From Pseudomonas syringae (GTDB taxonomy: Bacteria; Pseudomonadota; Gammaproteobacteria; Pseudomonadales; Pseudomonadaceae), in NCBI RefSeq assembly GCF_000737245.1, contig NZ_JPQU01000023.1, positions 186,001 to 250,000 of the forward strand: a stretch of DNA of 64,000 nucleotides, given 5' to 3'. Positions within the stretch are counted from its first letter, which is position 1. Every line of letters begins with the position of its first letter. The position numbers and the translations under genes were made by a program. The notes beneath the pieces were generated by a model. It saw nothing but the letters and a program-made list of their open reading frames with translations. It did no database searches and was not told where the DNA came from. Below, piece by piece: positions 18,452-27,872 of the stretch.

Positions 18452-19047
18452 TTCATCCTCGTGCGTTCATCAAAGACCGAGATGGCTGCCCTATGGCAAG
18501 CCGGGCCGTGGATTCTATCGCGCTCCACCAAAAAATGTTCCATGACCTTTGTAGGGGAAATCCTCTAACGCACTCGGATAGAACGACAAGCGCACCGAGA
18601 AAAGGCATTCATATTATCTCTGGCTGACGAGTGACGCTCGCTCGCCTCTGCGCGGCCCCTCGTTCCGTGGTCTAAGACCCGGATTGTCAAACAATCCGAC
18701 CAGCGGCATAGGACGCATTTGGCGGGTAAAAGAGCGCTATAAAAAAGCGCAACCACCATTCTGATAGCTGATATCAACGAAATGCTGGAGCGATGATTGT
18801 TCCGCCGTCCCGCATTCCAGACATTTCCCACAAAAAAAGTCGAAACTTCTGAAACAGCCATAGGTCAGGTGAATAGAGCGCCTATGCTGTTGGTTAGCCC
18901 TGCAATTTGAGCGCTGCCACCCTGTCCAGCGATTGCGCAAACGGTAAATGGGTACTGATCTTGCGTAGTACATTTGTGTCTGGCCATAGGACATGGCCAA
19001 TAACAATTCGAGTGCAGTACTTACACTGTATTAAATGGGAGAAAACG
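18452..19047. other. Intergenic region upstream of glgA
   Basis: Nearly 600 bp between the divergent GNAT gene and glgA. An open frame continues upstream of the glgA ATG to 18907 through a TTG codon but shows no GlgA-like sequence. I see no RNA signature. The length suggests regulated promoters for the glucan/trehalose operon. Confidence 0.4.
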
Positions 19048-20634
19048 ATGATTAGCGCCGCTGTCAAAACCCAGAAGGGAGAGAGTTTTAATCAGCCGGC
19101 CAGCGAGCTGACTCATCTGCCGGTCTTCGCTACGACGAGCGTTCCACTGCTGCAACTGCCTGTTTCACAGCCAACCATCGTGCCGACCAACAAACGCAAA
19201 GTTCTGTTCGTCACATCGGAGCTGGCTGACCTGGTCAAAACCGGGGGTTTGGGCGATGTGTCTGCCGCGCTGCCGCGAGCCATGCGTCACCTGCACGATG
19301 TCCGCGTGCTGATACCCGGCTATCCACAGGTCCTCAATAGCGGTAATCCGATTCACGTGATCAGCCAGTTGGGTGGCTACGCCGCTTTGCCACCTTGCAA
19401 GATTGGTCGCATGGACATGAAAGATGGCCTGGTCATTTATGTACTGATCTGCCCTGAACTATATGAACGCGAAGGCACGCCTTACGCTGACAGGAATGGT
19501 CGCGACTGGTCGGACAACCACATCCGCTTCGCGCGTCTAGGCTTGGCCGCAGCCGACTTTGCCGCTGGCGCAGTGAAGACTCAATGGTGCCCTGAACTGG
19601 TTCACGCCCATGACTGGCCAGCCGGCCTGGCGCCCGCCTACATGAAATGGCGCGGCCAGACCACACCGAGCATCTTCACTATCCACAACCTAGCTTATCA
19701 AGGCACTGTCAGCACCGGTTCCAGCGTCGAACTGGGCATACCCAACGAAGCTCTGGGCGCTGACGGGATGGAGTTTTACGGCAAGTTGTCGTTCATCAAG
19801 GCCGGCATGGCCTACGCCAGTCATATCACGACCGTCAGTGCAACCTACGCCAAGGAAATCACCACCCCTGAATTCGGTTGCGGCCTGGAAGGCTTCCTGC
19901 AAAGCAAGGCCGATCGCGGCCAGCTCAGCGGCATCCCCAACGGTATTGATGCCAGCTGGGACGCCGCCACCGATGAACATCTGATTTGCCACTTCGCCCC
20001 GAATGAATGGCAGCGCAAAGAAATCAACGCTGACCACGTTCGAGAGCTGTTCGAGCTTGAGCCGTCTACAGGCCCGCTGTTTGCCGTGGTTTCCCGTCTG
20101 GTCTACCAGAAAGGTCTGGACCTGACCATCGGCGTGGCTGAGCAGATTGTGAGCCAAGGTGGTCAGATTGCGATCATCGGCCGCGGCGAGCCGGAAGAAG
20201 AAGATGCAATGCGTGAGTTGGCATTGCGGTTTCCTGGTCAGATCGGCGTGCGAATCGGCTTCAACGAGACCGATGCCCGACGCATGTTTGCCGGCAGCGA
20301 CTTCCTGCTGATGCCTTCGCGCTACGAGCCATGCGGGCTGAGTCAGATGTACGCCCAGCGCTTCGGTTCTCTGCCAGTGGCACGTAACACAGGCGGCCTT
20401 GCTGACACCATCGAAGACGGCGTCACCGGTTTCCTGTTCGATGAGTCAACCGTCGAAAGCTACAAAGAAGCATTGAACCGTGCCTTCAAAGTGTTCTCCA
20501 ACCCTTCACTACTCAATGCCATGCGCTGTCGCGCCATGGCGGCACCTTTCAATTGGCATCAAGCGGTAGAGCCTTACGCAGAGCTCTATCAAGATCTGTT
20601 GAAAAAGAACGTGGGTGCTTCACTTCACTACTGA
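19048..20634 (+). CDS. glgA: Glycogen synthase
   Basis: GT5 glycosyltransferase that elongates alpha-1,4-glucan from ADP-glucose. The 528-aa protein has a ~48-aa N-terminal extension before KVLFVTSELADLVKTGGLGDV, the ADP-glucose-binding K-T-G-G-L loop. It then has HAHDWPAGLAPAY, the C-terminal domain opening VSRLVYQKGLDL, and PSRYEPCGLSQMYAQ with the catalytic E of the ExxGL motif. ATG at 19048 follows GGGAGA. It starts a run of closely spaced genes through GlgX and beyond, consistent with one long operon for alpha-glucan and trehalose. Confidence 0.95.
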   Translation: MISAAVKTQKGESFNQPASELTHLPVFATTSVPLLQLPVSQPTIVPTNKRKVLFVTSELADLVKTGGLGDVSAALPRAMRHLHDVRVLIPGYPQVLNSGNPIHVISQLGGYAALPPCKIGRMDMKDGLVIYVLICPELYEREGTPYADRNGRDWSDNHIRFARLGLAAADFAAGAVKTQWCPELVHAHDWPAGLAPAYMKWRGQTTPSIFTIHNLAYQGTVSTGSSVELGIPNEALGADGMEFYGKLSFIKAGMAYASHITTVSATYAKEITTPEFGCGLEGFLQSKADRGQLSGIPNGIDASWDAATDEHLICHFAPNEWQRKEINADHVRELFELEPSTGPLFAVVSRLVYQKGLDLTIGVAEQIVSQGGQIAIIGRGEPEEEDAMRELALRFPGQIGVRIGFNETDARRMFAGSDFLLMPSRYEPCGLSQMYAQRFGSLPVARNTGGLADTIEDGVTGFLFDESTVESYKEALNRAFKVFSNPSLLNAMRCRAMAAPFNWHQAVEPYAELYQDLLKKNVGASLHY

Positions 20635-20649
20635 TTAAGGGGTCAACGG

Positions 20650-22464
20650 ATGCCTCTGCGTACGGATGAGAACTGGCGCCACGGCGCCGTTCTGCTGGAT
20701 TCTGGACACACTCGGTTCGCCCTCTGGGCACCGGATGCCTACTACGTAAGTATTGAAATCGAGGGTGGCCAGTCTCTGGCCATGCTCCCGCAAAACGAAG
20801 GTTGGTTCATACTTGAGACCCGCTGCCCGGCGGGTACTCGCTACCGCTACAACATCGATGGGGAAATAGAAGTCCCCGACCCCGCCTCCCGCTCTCAAGC
20901 GTCTGATGTTCACGGTTACAGCGTGGTGGTCGACCCCCTGGCCTACGAATGGCAAAACACCGGATGGCAGGGACGGCCCTGGCATGAGGCGGTGATCTAC
21001 GAATTGCACGTGGGCGCTCTGGGCGGTTATGTCGGCGTAGAAGCACACCTGCAGCGCTTGGCGGACCTCGGTGTGACGGCCATCGAACTGATGCCCATCG
21101 CGCAATTCCCCGGTGAGCGCAATTGGGGTTACGACGGAGTTTTGCCTTATGCCCCACAGTCGTCCTATGGCACTCCGGAACAGCTCAAGCACCTGATCGA
21201 CACGGCCCATGGTTTTGGCATCGCGGTCATTCTGGACGTGGTTTACAACCACTTCGGCCCGGACGGCAATTATCTCGGGCGCTATGCCAAAGGATTCTTC
21301 CGCAGCGATGTGAAGACCCCATGGGGCGACGCCATTGATTTCCGCCGGCGCGAAGTGCGCGATTTCTTCATCGACAATGCTTTGATGTGGCTGCTGGAGT
21401 ACCGCTTCGACGGGTTGCGTCTGGATGCCGTGCATGCCATCAACGATTCGACGTTCCTGCAAGAGTTCGCCACCAAAATTCATCAGCACATCGACGCACC
21501 GCGCCATGTCTGGCTCAATCTGGAAAACGAGTTCAATCAGGCCAGCCTGTTGGAGCAAGGCTTTGATGCGCAGTGGAATGATGACGGGCACAACACCCTG
21601 CACGTGCTGCTGACCGGCGAGACCGACGCCTACTATTCCGATTTTGCCCATCAGGCAACCAACAAGCTGGGGACCTTGCTCAGCCAAGGCTTTGTCTATC
21701 AGGGCGAAAGTACCCGGCATGGGCACAACCGCGGCGAACCGAGTGGCCACTTGCCGCCCAGCGCCTTTGTCCTGTTCCTGCAAAACCACGATCAGATCGG
21801 TAATCGGGCCTACGGCGAGCGCTTGCCACAGCTGTGTTATGGACCCGCGTTACGGGCAGCGACAGCACTGTTGCTGCTTTCACCCATGATCCCGCTGATG
21901 TTCATGGGCGATGAATGGGCCGCTAGCGAACCCTTTTTGTTTTTCACCGACCATCACGGCGAACTGGCCGATGCAGTGCGTGAAGGGCGACGTGCAGAGT
22001 TCGCCGACTTCGCGGCGTTCGCGGATGAAGAAAAGCGTGAGCACATCCCTGACCCCAATGACGTGGCAACGTTCGAAGCGTCCAAGCCTGCCTTTGATGC
22101 GGCATTGCTTGAGACCGATATAGGCGCCGATCACCAGACTTGGCTGGCGCTCTACCGGCAATTGCTGACCCTGCGCCACAGCCAGATTGTGCCTCGCCTG
22201 CCAGGGGCGCAGGCGCTGGGTGCCGAGGTGCTTAGCGAAGGCGCGGTAATGGCACGCTGGCGCATGGGAGACGGCACAGTCCTGCGCATTGATCTGAATC
22301 TGACGGAGCACGCGGTTAGCGCGCCTGAATGGAGTGCCGGCAGCGTTGTTTTCGAAACCCTGCCCAACGCAGCAGAACTTTCCCGGCGAGGCGTCCTCAA
22401 TCCTTACACGGCCATTGTCAGCCTGATAGCAACCGATGTTATGGAGAAACAGGATGAGCAATGA
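20650..22464 (+). CDS. treZ: Malto-oligosyltrehalose trehalohydrolase
   Basis: GH13 enzyme that releases trehalose from malto-oligosyl-trehalose made by TreY. The 604-aa protein has an N-terminal CBM48-like fold (FALWAPDAYYVSIEIEG), the barrel with DVVYNHFGPDGNY, the nucleophile Asp in FDGLRLDAVHAI and the LQNHDQIGNRAYGER region with the third catalytic Asp. The stop overlaps the malQ start by 11 bp. Together with TreY it forms the TreYZ route from glucan to trehalose, an osmoprotectant. Confidence 0.95.
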   Translation: MPLRTDENWRHGAVLLDSGHTRFALWAPDAYYVSIEIEGGQSLAMLPQNEGWFILETRCPAGTRYRYNIDGEIEVPDPASRSQASDVHGYSVVVDPLAYEWQNTGWQGRPWHEAVIYELHVGALGGYVGVEAHLQRLADLGVTAIELMPIAQFPGERNWGYDGVLPYAPQSSYGTPEQLKHLIDTAHGFGIAVILDVVYNHFGPDGNYLGRYAKGFFRSDVKTPWGDAIDFRRREVRDFFIDNALMWLLEYRFDGLRLDAVHAINDSTFLQEFATKIHQHIDAPRHVWLNLENEFNQASLLEQGFDAQWNDDGHNTLHVLLTGETDAYYSDFAHQATNKLGTLLSQGFVYQGESTRHGHNRGEPSGHLPPSAFVLFLQNHDQIGNRAYGERLPQLCYGPALRAATALLLLSPMIPLMFMGDEWAASEPFLFFTDHHGELADAVREGRRAEFADFAAFADEEKREHIPDPNDVATFEASKPAFDAALLETDIGADHQTWLALYRQLLTLRHSQIVPRLPGAQALGAEVLSEGAVMARWRMGDGTVLRIDLNLTEHAVSAPEWSAGSVVFETLPNAAELSRRGVLNPYTAIVSLIATDVMEKQDEQ

Positions 22465-24532
22465 TCAACTGGAGCACCTGGCGACTGAGGCGGGTCTCTC
22501 GGTCGACTGGGTCGACGCCAATGGTCGACCGCAACGGGTCAGCCCCGAAGTGTTGAGCAACGTACTGGAAAGCCTTGGCTATCCAGCGCAGACAAACGAA
22601 CAGATTGACGCCAGTTTGCAAAAACTGAAGCAGGCTCATCATCAGCCGACGCCACCGCCTCTGCTGACGGTTGATCATGGCAGCAACCTTGACCTGAGCG
22701 CCTGGTTCGAACCCGGCACACCGTTCGTTCTGCATCTGGAAGACGGCGCGACCATCGATGCCAACCTGACCGCTACAGGCTCCCTGCCTGCGCTGGCTCC
22801 GGTGGGCTATCAGCAGCTGAATATCGCCGGACAACACTTGACCATCGCCGTAGCGCCGGACAGCTGCTTCAGCGTGGCCATGGCCACCGATACTGCAGTG
22901 CCTCGGACCTGGGGCTTGACCGTTCAGCTGTATGGCCTGCGGCGTGAAGGCGACGGCGGTTTTGGTGACACTCAGGCGCTTGAGAGTTTTGCCCGTTCCG
23001 CTGGCGAACGCGGCGCCGATGCGCTGGCAATCAGCCCCGTTCATGCAATGTTCGCCAACGATCCGCACCGCTATAGCCCGTATTCGCCTTCCAGCCGACT
23101 GTTTCTGAATAGTCTGTATTGCTCGCCAGGCACTATCTTGGGCGAGCGCGCCTTACGTCTGGCCATTGAGGAGTCCGGATTGAGCGATGAGCTCAAGCGT
23201 CTAGAGGATCTGCCGCTCATTGACTGGCCCGCCGCTTCCAGCGCCAAGTGGAAAATCCTGCACAAGCTTTACGATGCCTTCAGCGGCAGTGCTCATCCTT
23301 TGCACGAAGACTTCAACAGCTTCCGCCATTGCGGCGGCGAAGCGCTGGAAAATCACTGTCGCTTCGAAGCCATTCGCGGCGAATGCGCCAAGCTGGGCAT
23401 GAGTGACAACTGGCACGAATGGCCGCCCGAATTCAAAGACCCGCGCAGCGAAGAGATCGCACGCTTTGCCGCCAATCATGGTCCGCAAATCAGCTTTCAT
23501 GCCTTCGCCCAGTGGCTCATGGCTCGCGGCCTTGAGCGCGCCCAGGTGGCCGCACGCAGCGGTGGCATGCGCATTGGGTTGATTGCTGACCTCGCCGTGG
23601 GTGCCGACGGCGCTGGCAGCCAGGCCTGGAGTCGGCAGGATGAGTTGCTGTCGGCACTGACCGTCGGTGCGCCACCTGACATCCTCAATCGCGCCGGACA
23701 AAGCTGGGGGATTTCCGCGTTTTCACCGGAAGGTCTGAAGCGTAACGGGTTCCGCGCGTTTATCGAAATGCTGCGGGCCAATTTCGCCCATGCCGGTGGC
23801 TTGCGTATCGATCACATCATGGGCTTGCAGCGCCTGTGGGTGGTGCCACTGGGTGCTCCTGCCAGCGACGGTGCCTACCTGAACTATCCGCTGGACGACA
23901 TGCTCAGGTTGCTGAGCCTCGAATCGTGGCGGCACAAAGCAATCGTGCTGGGCGAGGACCTGGGCACGGTGCCTGAAGGCCTGCATGAAAAATTATCCGC
24001 GAGGGCCATTCTGGGGATGCGCGTGCTGTTGTTCGAACAACACAACGCGCACTTCAAGCCCATCCTGGACTGGTCGGATGAAGCGCTGGCCATCACCAGC
24101 ACCCATGACCTGCCGACACTTGCCGGCTGGCTGGCTGAAAACGACATTGACTGGAATCTGCGTCTGGGCCTGGTGGATGAGGAGCAGGCGCAAAACTGGC
24201 GCATTGATCGCGAACGCGAGCGTGACGGCTTGCGCCTTGCGTTGAGCCAGAATTCGGACAATTTCAGCGATCATCGCTCTGAGTCCGAGCAGATGATTGA
24301 TGCCAGCGTGCGCTACCTCGGACATACCCGCGCACCGTTAGTGTTATTGCCCATGGAAGATGCGATGGGCCTTTCCGAGCAGTTCAATCTCCCTGGGACT
24401 ACCGATAGCCATCCAAACTGGCGGCGGCGCCTTCCGGCGTTCAGCGCCTCACTGATGGAAGACGAAACCGTTGCACGCCGCGTGGAATTGCTTTCACAGG
24501 CGCGCCTGCAAGCTGCCGAGCGTGACCAATGA
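22454..24532 (+). CDS. malQ: 4-alpha-glucanotransferase (amylomaltase)
   Basis: GH77 enzyme that transfers alpha-1,4-glucan segments, recycling short maltodextrins. The 692-aa protein contains the nucleophile region GGLRIDHIMGLQRLW, the acid/base GEDLGTVPEG and the TSTHDLPTLAGW signature, all in family order. The ATG at 22454 is preceded by GGAGAAACAGG and overlaps treZ; its stop overlaps the treY start (ATGA). Tight coupling between treZ, malQ and treY suggests balanced synthesis. Confidence 0.95.
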   Translation: MSNDQLEHLATEAGLSVDWVDANGRPQRVSPEVLSNVLESLGYPAQTNEQIDASLQKLKQAHHQPTPPPLLTVDHGSNLDLSAWFEPGTPFVLHLEDGATIDANLTATGSLPALAPVGYQQLNIAGQHLTIAVAPDSCFSVAMATDTAVPRTWGLTVQLYGLRREGDGGFGDTQALESFARSAGERGADALAISPVHAMFANDPHRYSPYSPSSRLFLNSLYCSPGTILGERALRLAIEESGLSDELKRLEDLPLIDWPAASSAKWKILHKLYDAFSGSAHPLHEDFNSFRHCGGEALENHCRFEAIRGECAKLGMSDNWHEWPPEFKDPRSEEIARFAANHGPQISFHAFAQWLMARGLERAQVAARSGGMRIGLIADLAVGADGAGSQAWSRQDELLSALTVGAPPDILNRAGQSWGISAFSPEGLKRNGFRAFIEMLRANFAHAGGLRIDHIMGLQRLWVVPLGAPASDGAYLNYPLDDMLRLLSLESWRHKAIVLGEDLGTVPEGLHEKLSARAILGMRVLLFEQHNAHFKPILDWSDEALAITSTHDLPTLAGWLAENDIDWNLRLGLVDEEQAQNWRIDRERERDGLRLALSQNSDNFSDHRSESEQMIDASVRYLGHTRAPLVLLPMEDAMGLSEQFNLPGTTDSHPNWRRRLPAFSASLMEDETVARRVELLSQARLQAAERDQ

Positions 24533-27312
24533 CCCAACTTCAACCATTGCGCGCGACACAACGCCTGCAATTTCATAAAGACTTCACCCTCGATGACGCG
24601 GTGCCTCTGGTGCCCTACTTCGCCAGCCTGGGTATCAGCCATCTCTATGCCTCGCCACTGCTCAAGGCTCGCGCCGGATCCATGCATGGCTACGACGTGG
24701 TCGACCCGCGGATCATCAACCCGGAGCTTGGAGGCGAACCTGCGCTCAAGCGGCTGGTAAGCGCACTGCGCGAGCACGGCATGGGCTTGATTCTGGACAT
24801 CGTGTCGAACCACATGGCCGTGGGAGGCGCTGACAATCCTTGGTGGCTTGATCTGCTGGAATGGGGGCGCCGCAGCCCCTATGCGGATTTTTTCGACATC
24901 CAGTGGAATTCACCGGACCCGCTGCTCGAAGGCCAACTGTTACTGCCATTTTTGAGTACTGACTACGGCACCGTATTGCAGGCCGGAGAAATCCCCCTGC
25001 GTTTCGACGCCCAGCACGGCATGTTCTACATCGAGCACTACCAGCATCACTTCCCGATCAACCCCGGGACTTATGGGCCCCTGCTCGAATCCGACGACAA
25101 CCCGCTACTGGACGAACTGAGCAAGCGCTTCGCCGCTCTGGATCAATTCCCCCAAGCCTATGAGCGCGCCCGTCAGGCCCGCGCCGAGCTGGCGGAATTG
25201 GCCAAGGATCCGCAAATCGTCGGGGCAATCGAGCAAGCCATGCAGCGCTTCGACTCCACCCGGCCCGAAGGTTTCCAGCGTTTGCACGGCTTGCTGGAAC
25301 GCCAGCACTATCGCCTGGCGAGCTGGCGCACTGCCGGTGATGACATCAACTGGCGGCGGTTCTTCGACATCAACGAGCTAGGCGGCTTGCGGGTCGAGCG
25401 GCCAAATGTATTCGAAGCGACCCACGGCAAGATTTTCGAACTGATCGCCGAGGGTATGGTTGACGGATTACGGATCGACCACATTGACGGTCTTGCCAAC
25501 CCTAGAGGCTACTGCCGCAAGTTGCGCCGTCGGGTGAATGGCTTGTTGGCCGCACGTCCTGCAGGCACTGAACTTGAGCATCTGCCGATTTTCGTCGAGA
25601 AAATTCTCGGCCCAGACGAGCAGTTGGCCAAGGACTGGGGCGTGGACGGCACCACTGGCTATGAGTTCATGAACCAGGTCTCGCTGCTACAGCATGATCC
25701 AAAGGGTCAGGCGCCGTTGGGAGAACTGTGGAGCCGCTTGAGCGAGCGCACCGCAGACTTTGATCAGGAAGTGCTTGAAGCTCGTGATCTGGTGCTGCAT
25801 GGCACGCTGGCAGGGGACTTCGAGAACGTCGCCCAGTCGTTGCTTCAGGTTGCGCGCAGTGACCTGATGAGCCGCGACCTGACGTTGGGGGCCATACGTC
25901 GCGCCCTCCTGGCTTTGGTGGTCAATTTCCCGATTTACCGGACTTACATCAGCGTGTGCGGGCGTTCGGCGGAAGATGAGCGATTCTTCCAGCAGGCCAT
26001 GCAGGGTGCCCGCAACACCTTGAGCGAAGCAGACTGGTCGGTGCTGGATTATCTGCAGCGCTGGCTTGGAGGCGAGCCGTGGCGGCAACTGCCGCGAGGT
26101 CGGATGCGTAAGCTTTACAAAAATGCCTGCGTTCGATTCCAGCAATTGACCTCGCCGGTGGCAGCCAAGTCGGTGGAGGACACTTCGTTCTATCGCAGTG
26201 CGGTGCTGCTCTCGCGCAACGACGTGGGCTTCCATCCGCAGCATTTCAGTGCACCACCCCAGGCGTTTCACGATGCCTGCCTGGCTCGACACGAATCCTT
26301 CCCGGATAACTTGCTCACCACGGCCACTCACGACCACAAGCGCGGTGAAGACACCCGTACGCGCCTCGCGGTGCTGAGCGAGTGCGCGGGCTGGTACGCC
26401 GAACAGGTGGAGCGCTGGCGTCAGTTGGCGTTGCCTCTGAAGGGCGACAAGGAGCCAACGATCAGCGCTGGCGACGAGCTGATGCTTTACCAGGCGATGC
26501 TGGGCAGTTGGCCACTGGATCTGGATGGCGAAGACGCGTTGAACGCCTATGCTGAGCGTTTGACCAAATGGCAGGAAAAAGCACTGCGTGAAGCCAAACT
26601 TCACAGCAGCTGGAGCGCGGCCAACGAACCCTATGAGCGCGCTTGCCGGGAGTTCCTCCAAAGTATCCTGCTGAGCACGGAAGGCACCGCACTGCGCCAG
26701 TCACTGGGCGCCACCGCCAACCGTATCGCGACCGCAGGAGCGTTAAACAGTCTGGCGCAAACCTTGCTTCGCATGACAGTGCCTGGCGTGCCCGATCTTT
26801 ACCAGGGTACCGAGTATTGGGATTTCAGCCTGGTGGATCCGGACAACCGTCGGCCTGTGGATTACGCAGCTCGGGCGCAGGCGCTGAAGCAGGGTTCTGA
26901 ACCTCAAGAGCTGTTGCAAAACTGGCAGGACGGTCGCGTCAAGCAGGCGCTGATCCATAAAGTGCTGAACGTGCGGGCCGGGCATTCTGAGCTGTTCAGC
27001 CGGGGGGATTATGTGCCGCTGCAAGTGTTGGGCAGTCATGCTGAACAAGTGCTGGCCTTCGCTCGCGTCTCTAAGCAGGAACGCGCGATCGTGATCGTGC
27101 CACGCGTGTTCAATGAACTATTAGGCACGGCGCAAACTCCATTGATCAATGCGACAAGTTGGGGTGATACACGAGTGGTCCTACCGTTCGCGGATTCAAA
27201 TCGAAGTTGGAAGGGACTTTTTTCAGACGATGTAGTCACAACTGACAAGGAGATGCTGCTTAGCGCAGCGCTCGAAGAATTTTCAGTAAATCTGCTTATT
27301 CAAACTATGTAA
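24529..27312 (+). CDS. treY: Malto-oligosyltrehalose synthase
   Basis: GH13 enzyme that isomerises the reducing end of maltodextrins to give terminal trehalose units. The 927-aa protein shows DIVSNHMAVGG, the nucleophile region DGLRIDHIDGLANP, the acid/base EKILGPDEQL and TATHDHKRGEDTRTR, characteristic of TreY. Start overlaps malQ by 4 bp. It provides substrate for TreZ. Confidence 0.96.
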   Translation: MTQLQPLRATQRLQFHKDFTLDDAVPLVPYFASLGISHLYASPLLKARAGSMHGYDVVDPRIINPELGGEPALKRLVSALREHGMGLILDIVSNHMAVGGADNPWWLDLLEWGRRSPYADFFDIQWNSPDPLLEGQLLLPFLSTDYGTVLQAGEIPLRFDAQHGMFYIEHYQHHFPINPGTYGPLLESDDNPLLDELSKRFAALDQFPQAYERARQARAELAELAKDPQIVGAIEQAMQRFDSTRPEGFQRLHGLLERQHYRLASWRTAGDDINWRRFFDINELGGLRVERPNVFEATHGKIFELIAEGMVDGLRIDHIDGLANPRGYCRKLRRRVNGLLAARPAGTELEHLPIFVEKILGPDEQLAKDWGVDGTTGYEFMNQVSLLQHDPKGQAPLGELWSRLSERTADFDQEVLEARDLVLHGTLAGDFENVAQSLLQVARSDLMSRDLTLGAIRRALLALVVNFPIYRTYISVCGRSAEDERFFQQAMQGARNTLSEADWSVLDYLQRWLGGEPWRQLPRGRMRKLYKNACVRFQQLTSPVAAKSVEDTSFYRSAVLLSRNDVGFHPQHFSAPPQAFHDACLARHESFPDNLLTTATHDHKRGEDTRTRLAVLSECAGWYAEQVERWRQLALPLKGDKEPTISAGDELMLYQAMLGSWPLDLDGEDALNAYAERLTKWQEKALREAKLHSSWSAANEPYERACREFLQSILLSTEGTALRQSLGATANRIATAGALNSLAQTLLRMTVPGVPDLYQGTEYWDFSLVDPDNRRPVDYAARAQALKQGSEPQELLQNWQDGRVKQALIHKVLNVRAGHSELFSRGDYVPLQVLGSHAEQVLAFARVSKQERAIVIVPRVFNELLGTAQTPLINATSWGDTRVVLPFADSNRSWKGLFSDDVVTTDKEMLLSAALEEFSVNLLIQTM

Positions 27313-27329
27313 TACCTGGGAGTGTCGAG

Positions 27330-27716
27330 ATGAGTGCCGACGAAAAGCGGATCCGTGAGTTCGCGTATCAGATATGGGAATCGGAAGGCCAGCCCTCCGG
27401 CCAGGATGAGCGCCATTGGGAGATGGCACGCAAGCTGGCTGAGGCCGAAGCACTGGCCCCGGACAAATCCACCGCCCGCAAGGCGGCCAAGCCCAAGTTG
27501 CCGAAAGTGGATGGTGCGGCTGAACCCAAGCCATCACCTGCTAAACCCGGTAAACCGGCTGCTCCTGCGCCGACCGGCAAGTCACCGGCCAAGCCTGCAC
27601 CCAAGGCAGCAGTAAAAACCAAGCCGCCCGCACCGGCGGCGCAGGCTGAGCAACCGACTAAAGCAGCACCGAAGAAACCAACGGCCAAAAAGCCCGGTAA
27701 ACCCTCGGCGCCTTGA
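27330..27716 (+). CDS. DUF2934 protein with Lys/Ala/Pro-rich tail
   Basis: A 128-aa protein. Residues 1-45 (KRIREFAYQIWESEGQPSGQ, then HWEMARKL) are a DUF2934 domain, a short helical module. The rest is a low-complexity tail of Lys, Ala and Pro (KSPAKPAPKAAVKTKPPAP) resembling histone H1-like tails and strongly basic. It sits 17 bp after treY and before glgX, a conserved-looking place within the glucan operon. The function is unknown; a nucleic-acid or polyanion-binding tail is a guess. Confidence 0.85.
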   Translation: MSADEKRIREFAYQIWESEGQPSGQDERHWEMARKLAEAEALAPDKSTARKAAKPKLPKVDGAAEPKPSPAKPGKPAAPAPTGKSPAKPAPKAAVKTKPPAPAAQAEQPTKAAPKKPTAKKPGKPSAP

Positions 27717-27872
27717 ATCAGTCAGGGTGACGTTCCGGACCGCAGTGACCGCCGACTCAGGGTCGTGATCTGCGGTCATTCAACCGTTCAGTTTCCTTTT
27801 ATTTGTTGAAGCCGCCTCGCTTCGACTGCGGTTTCGGCCGCCCCGAAAAACACCAGACGTCAGGAATGCATA

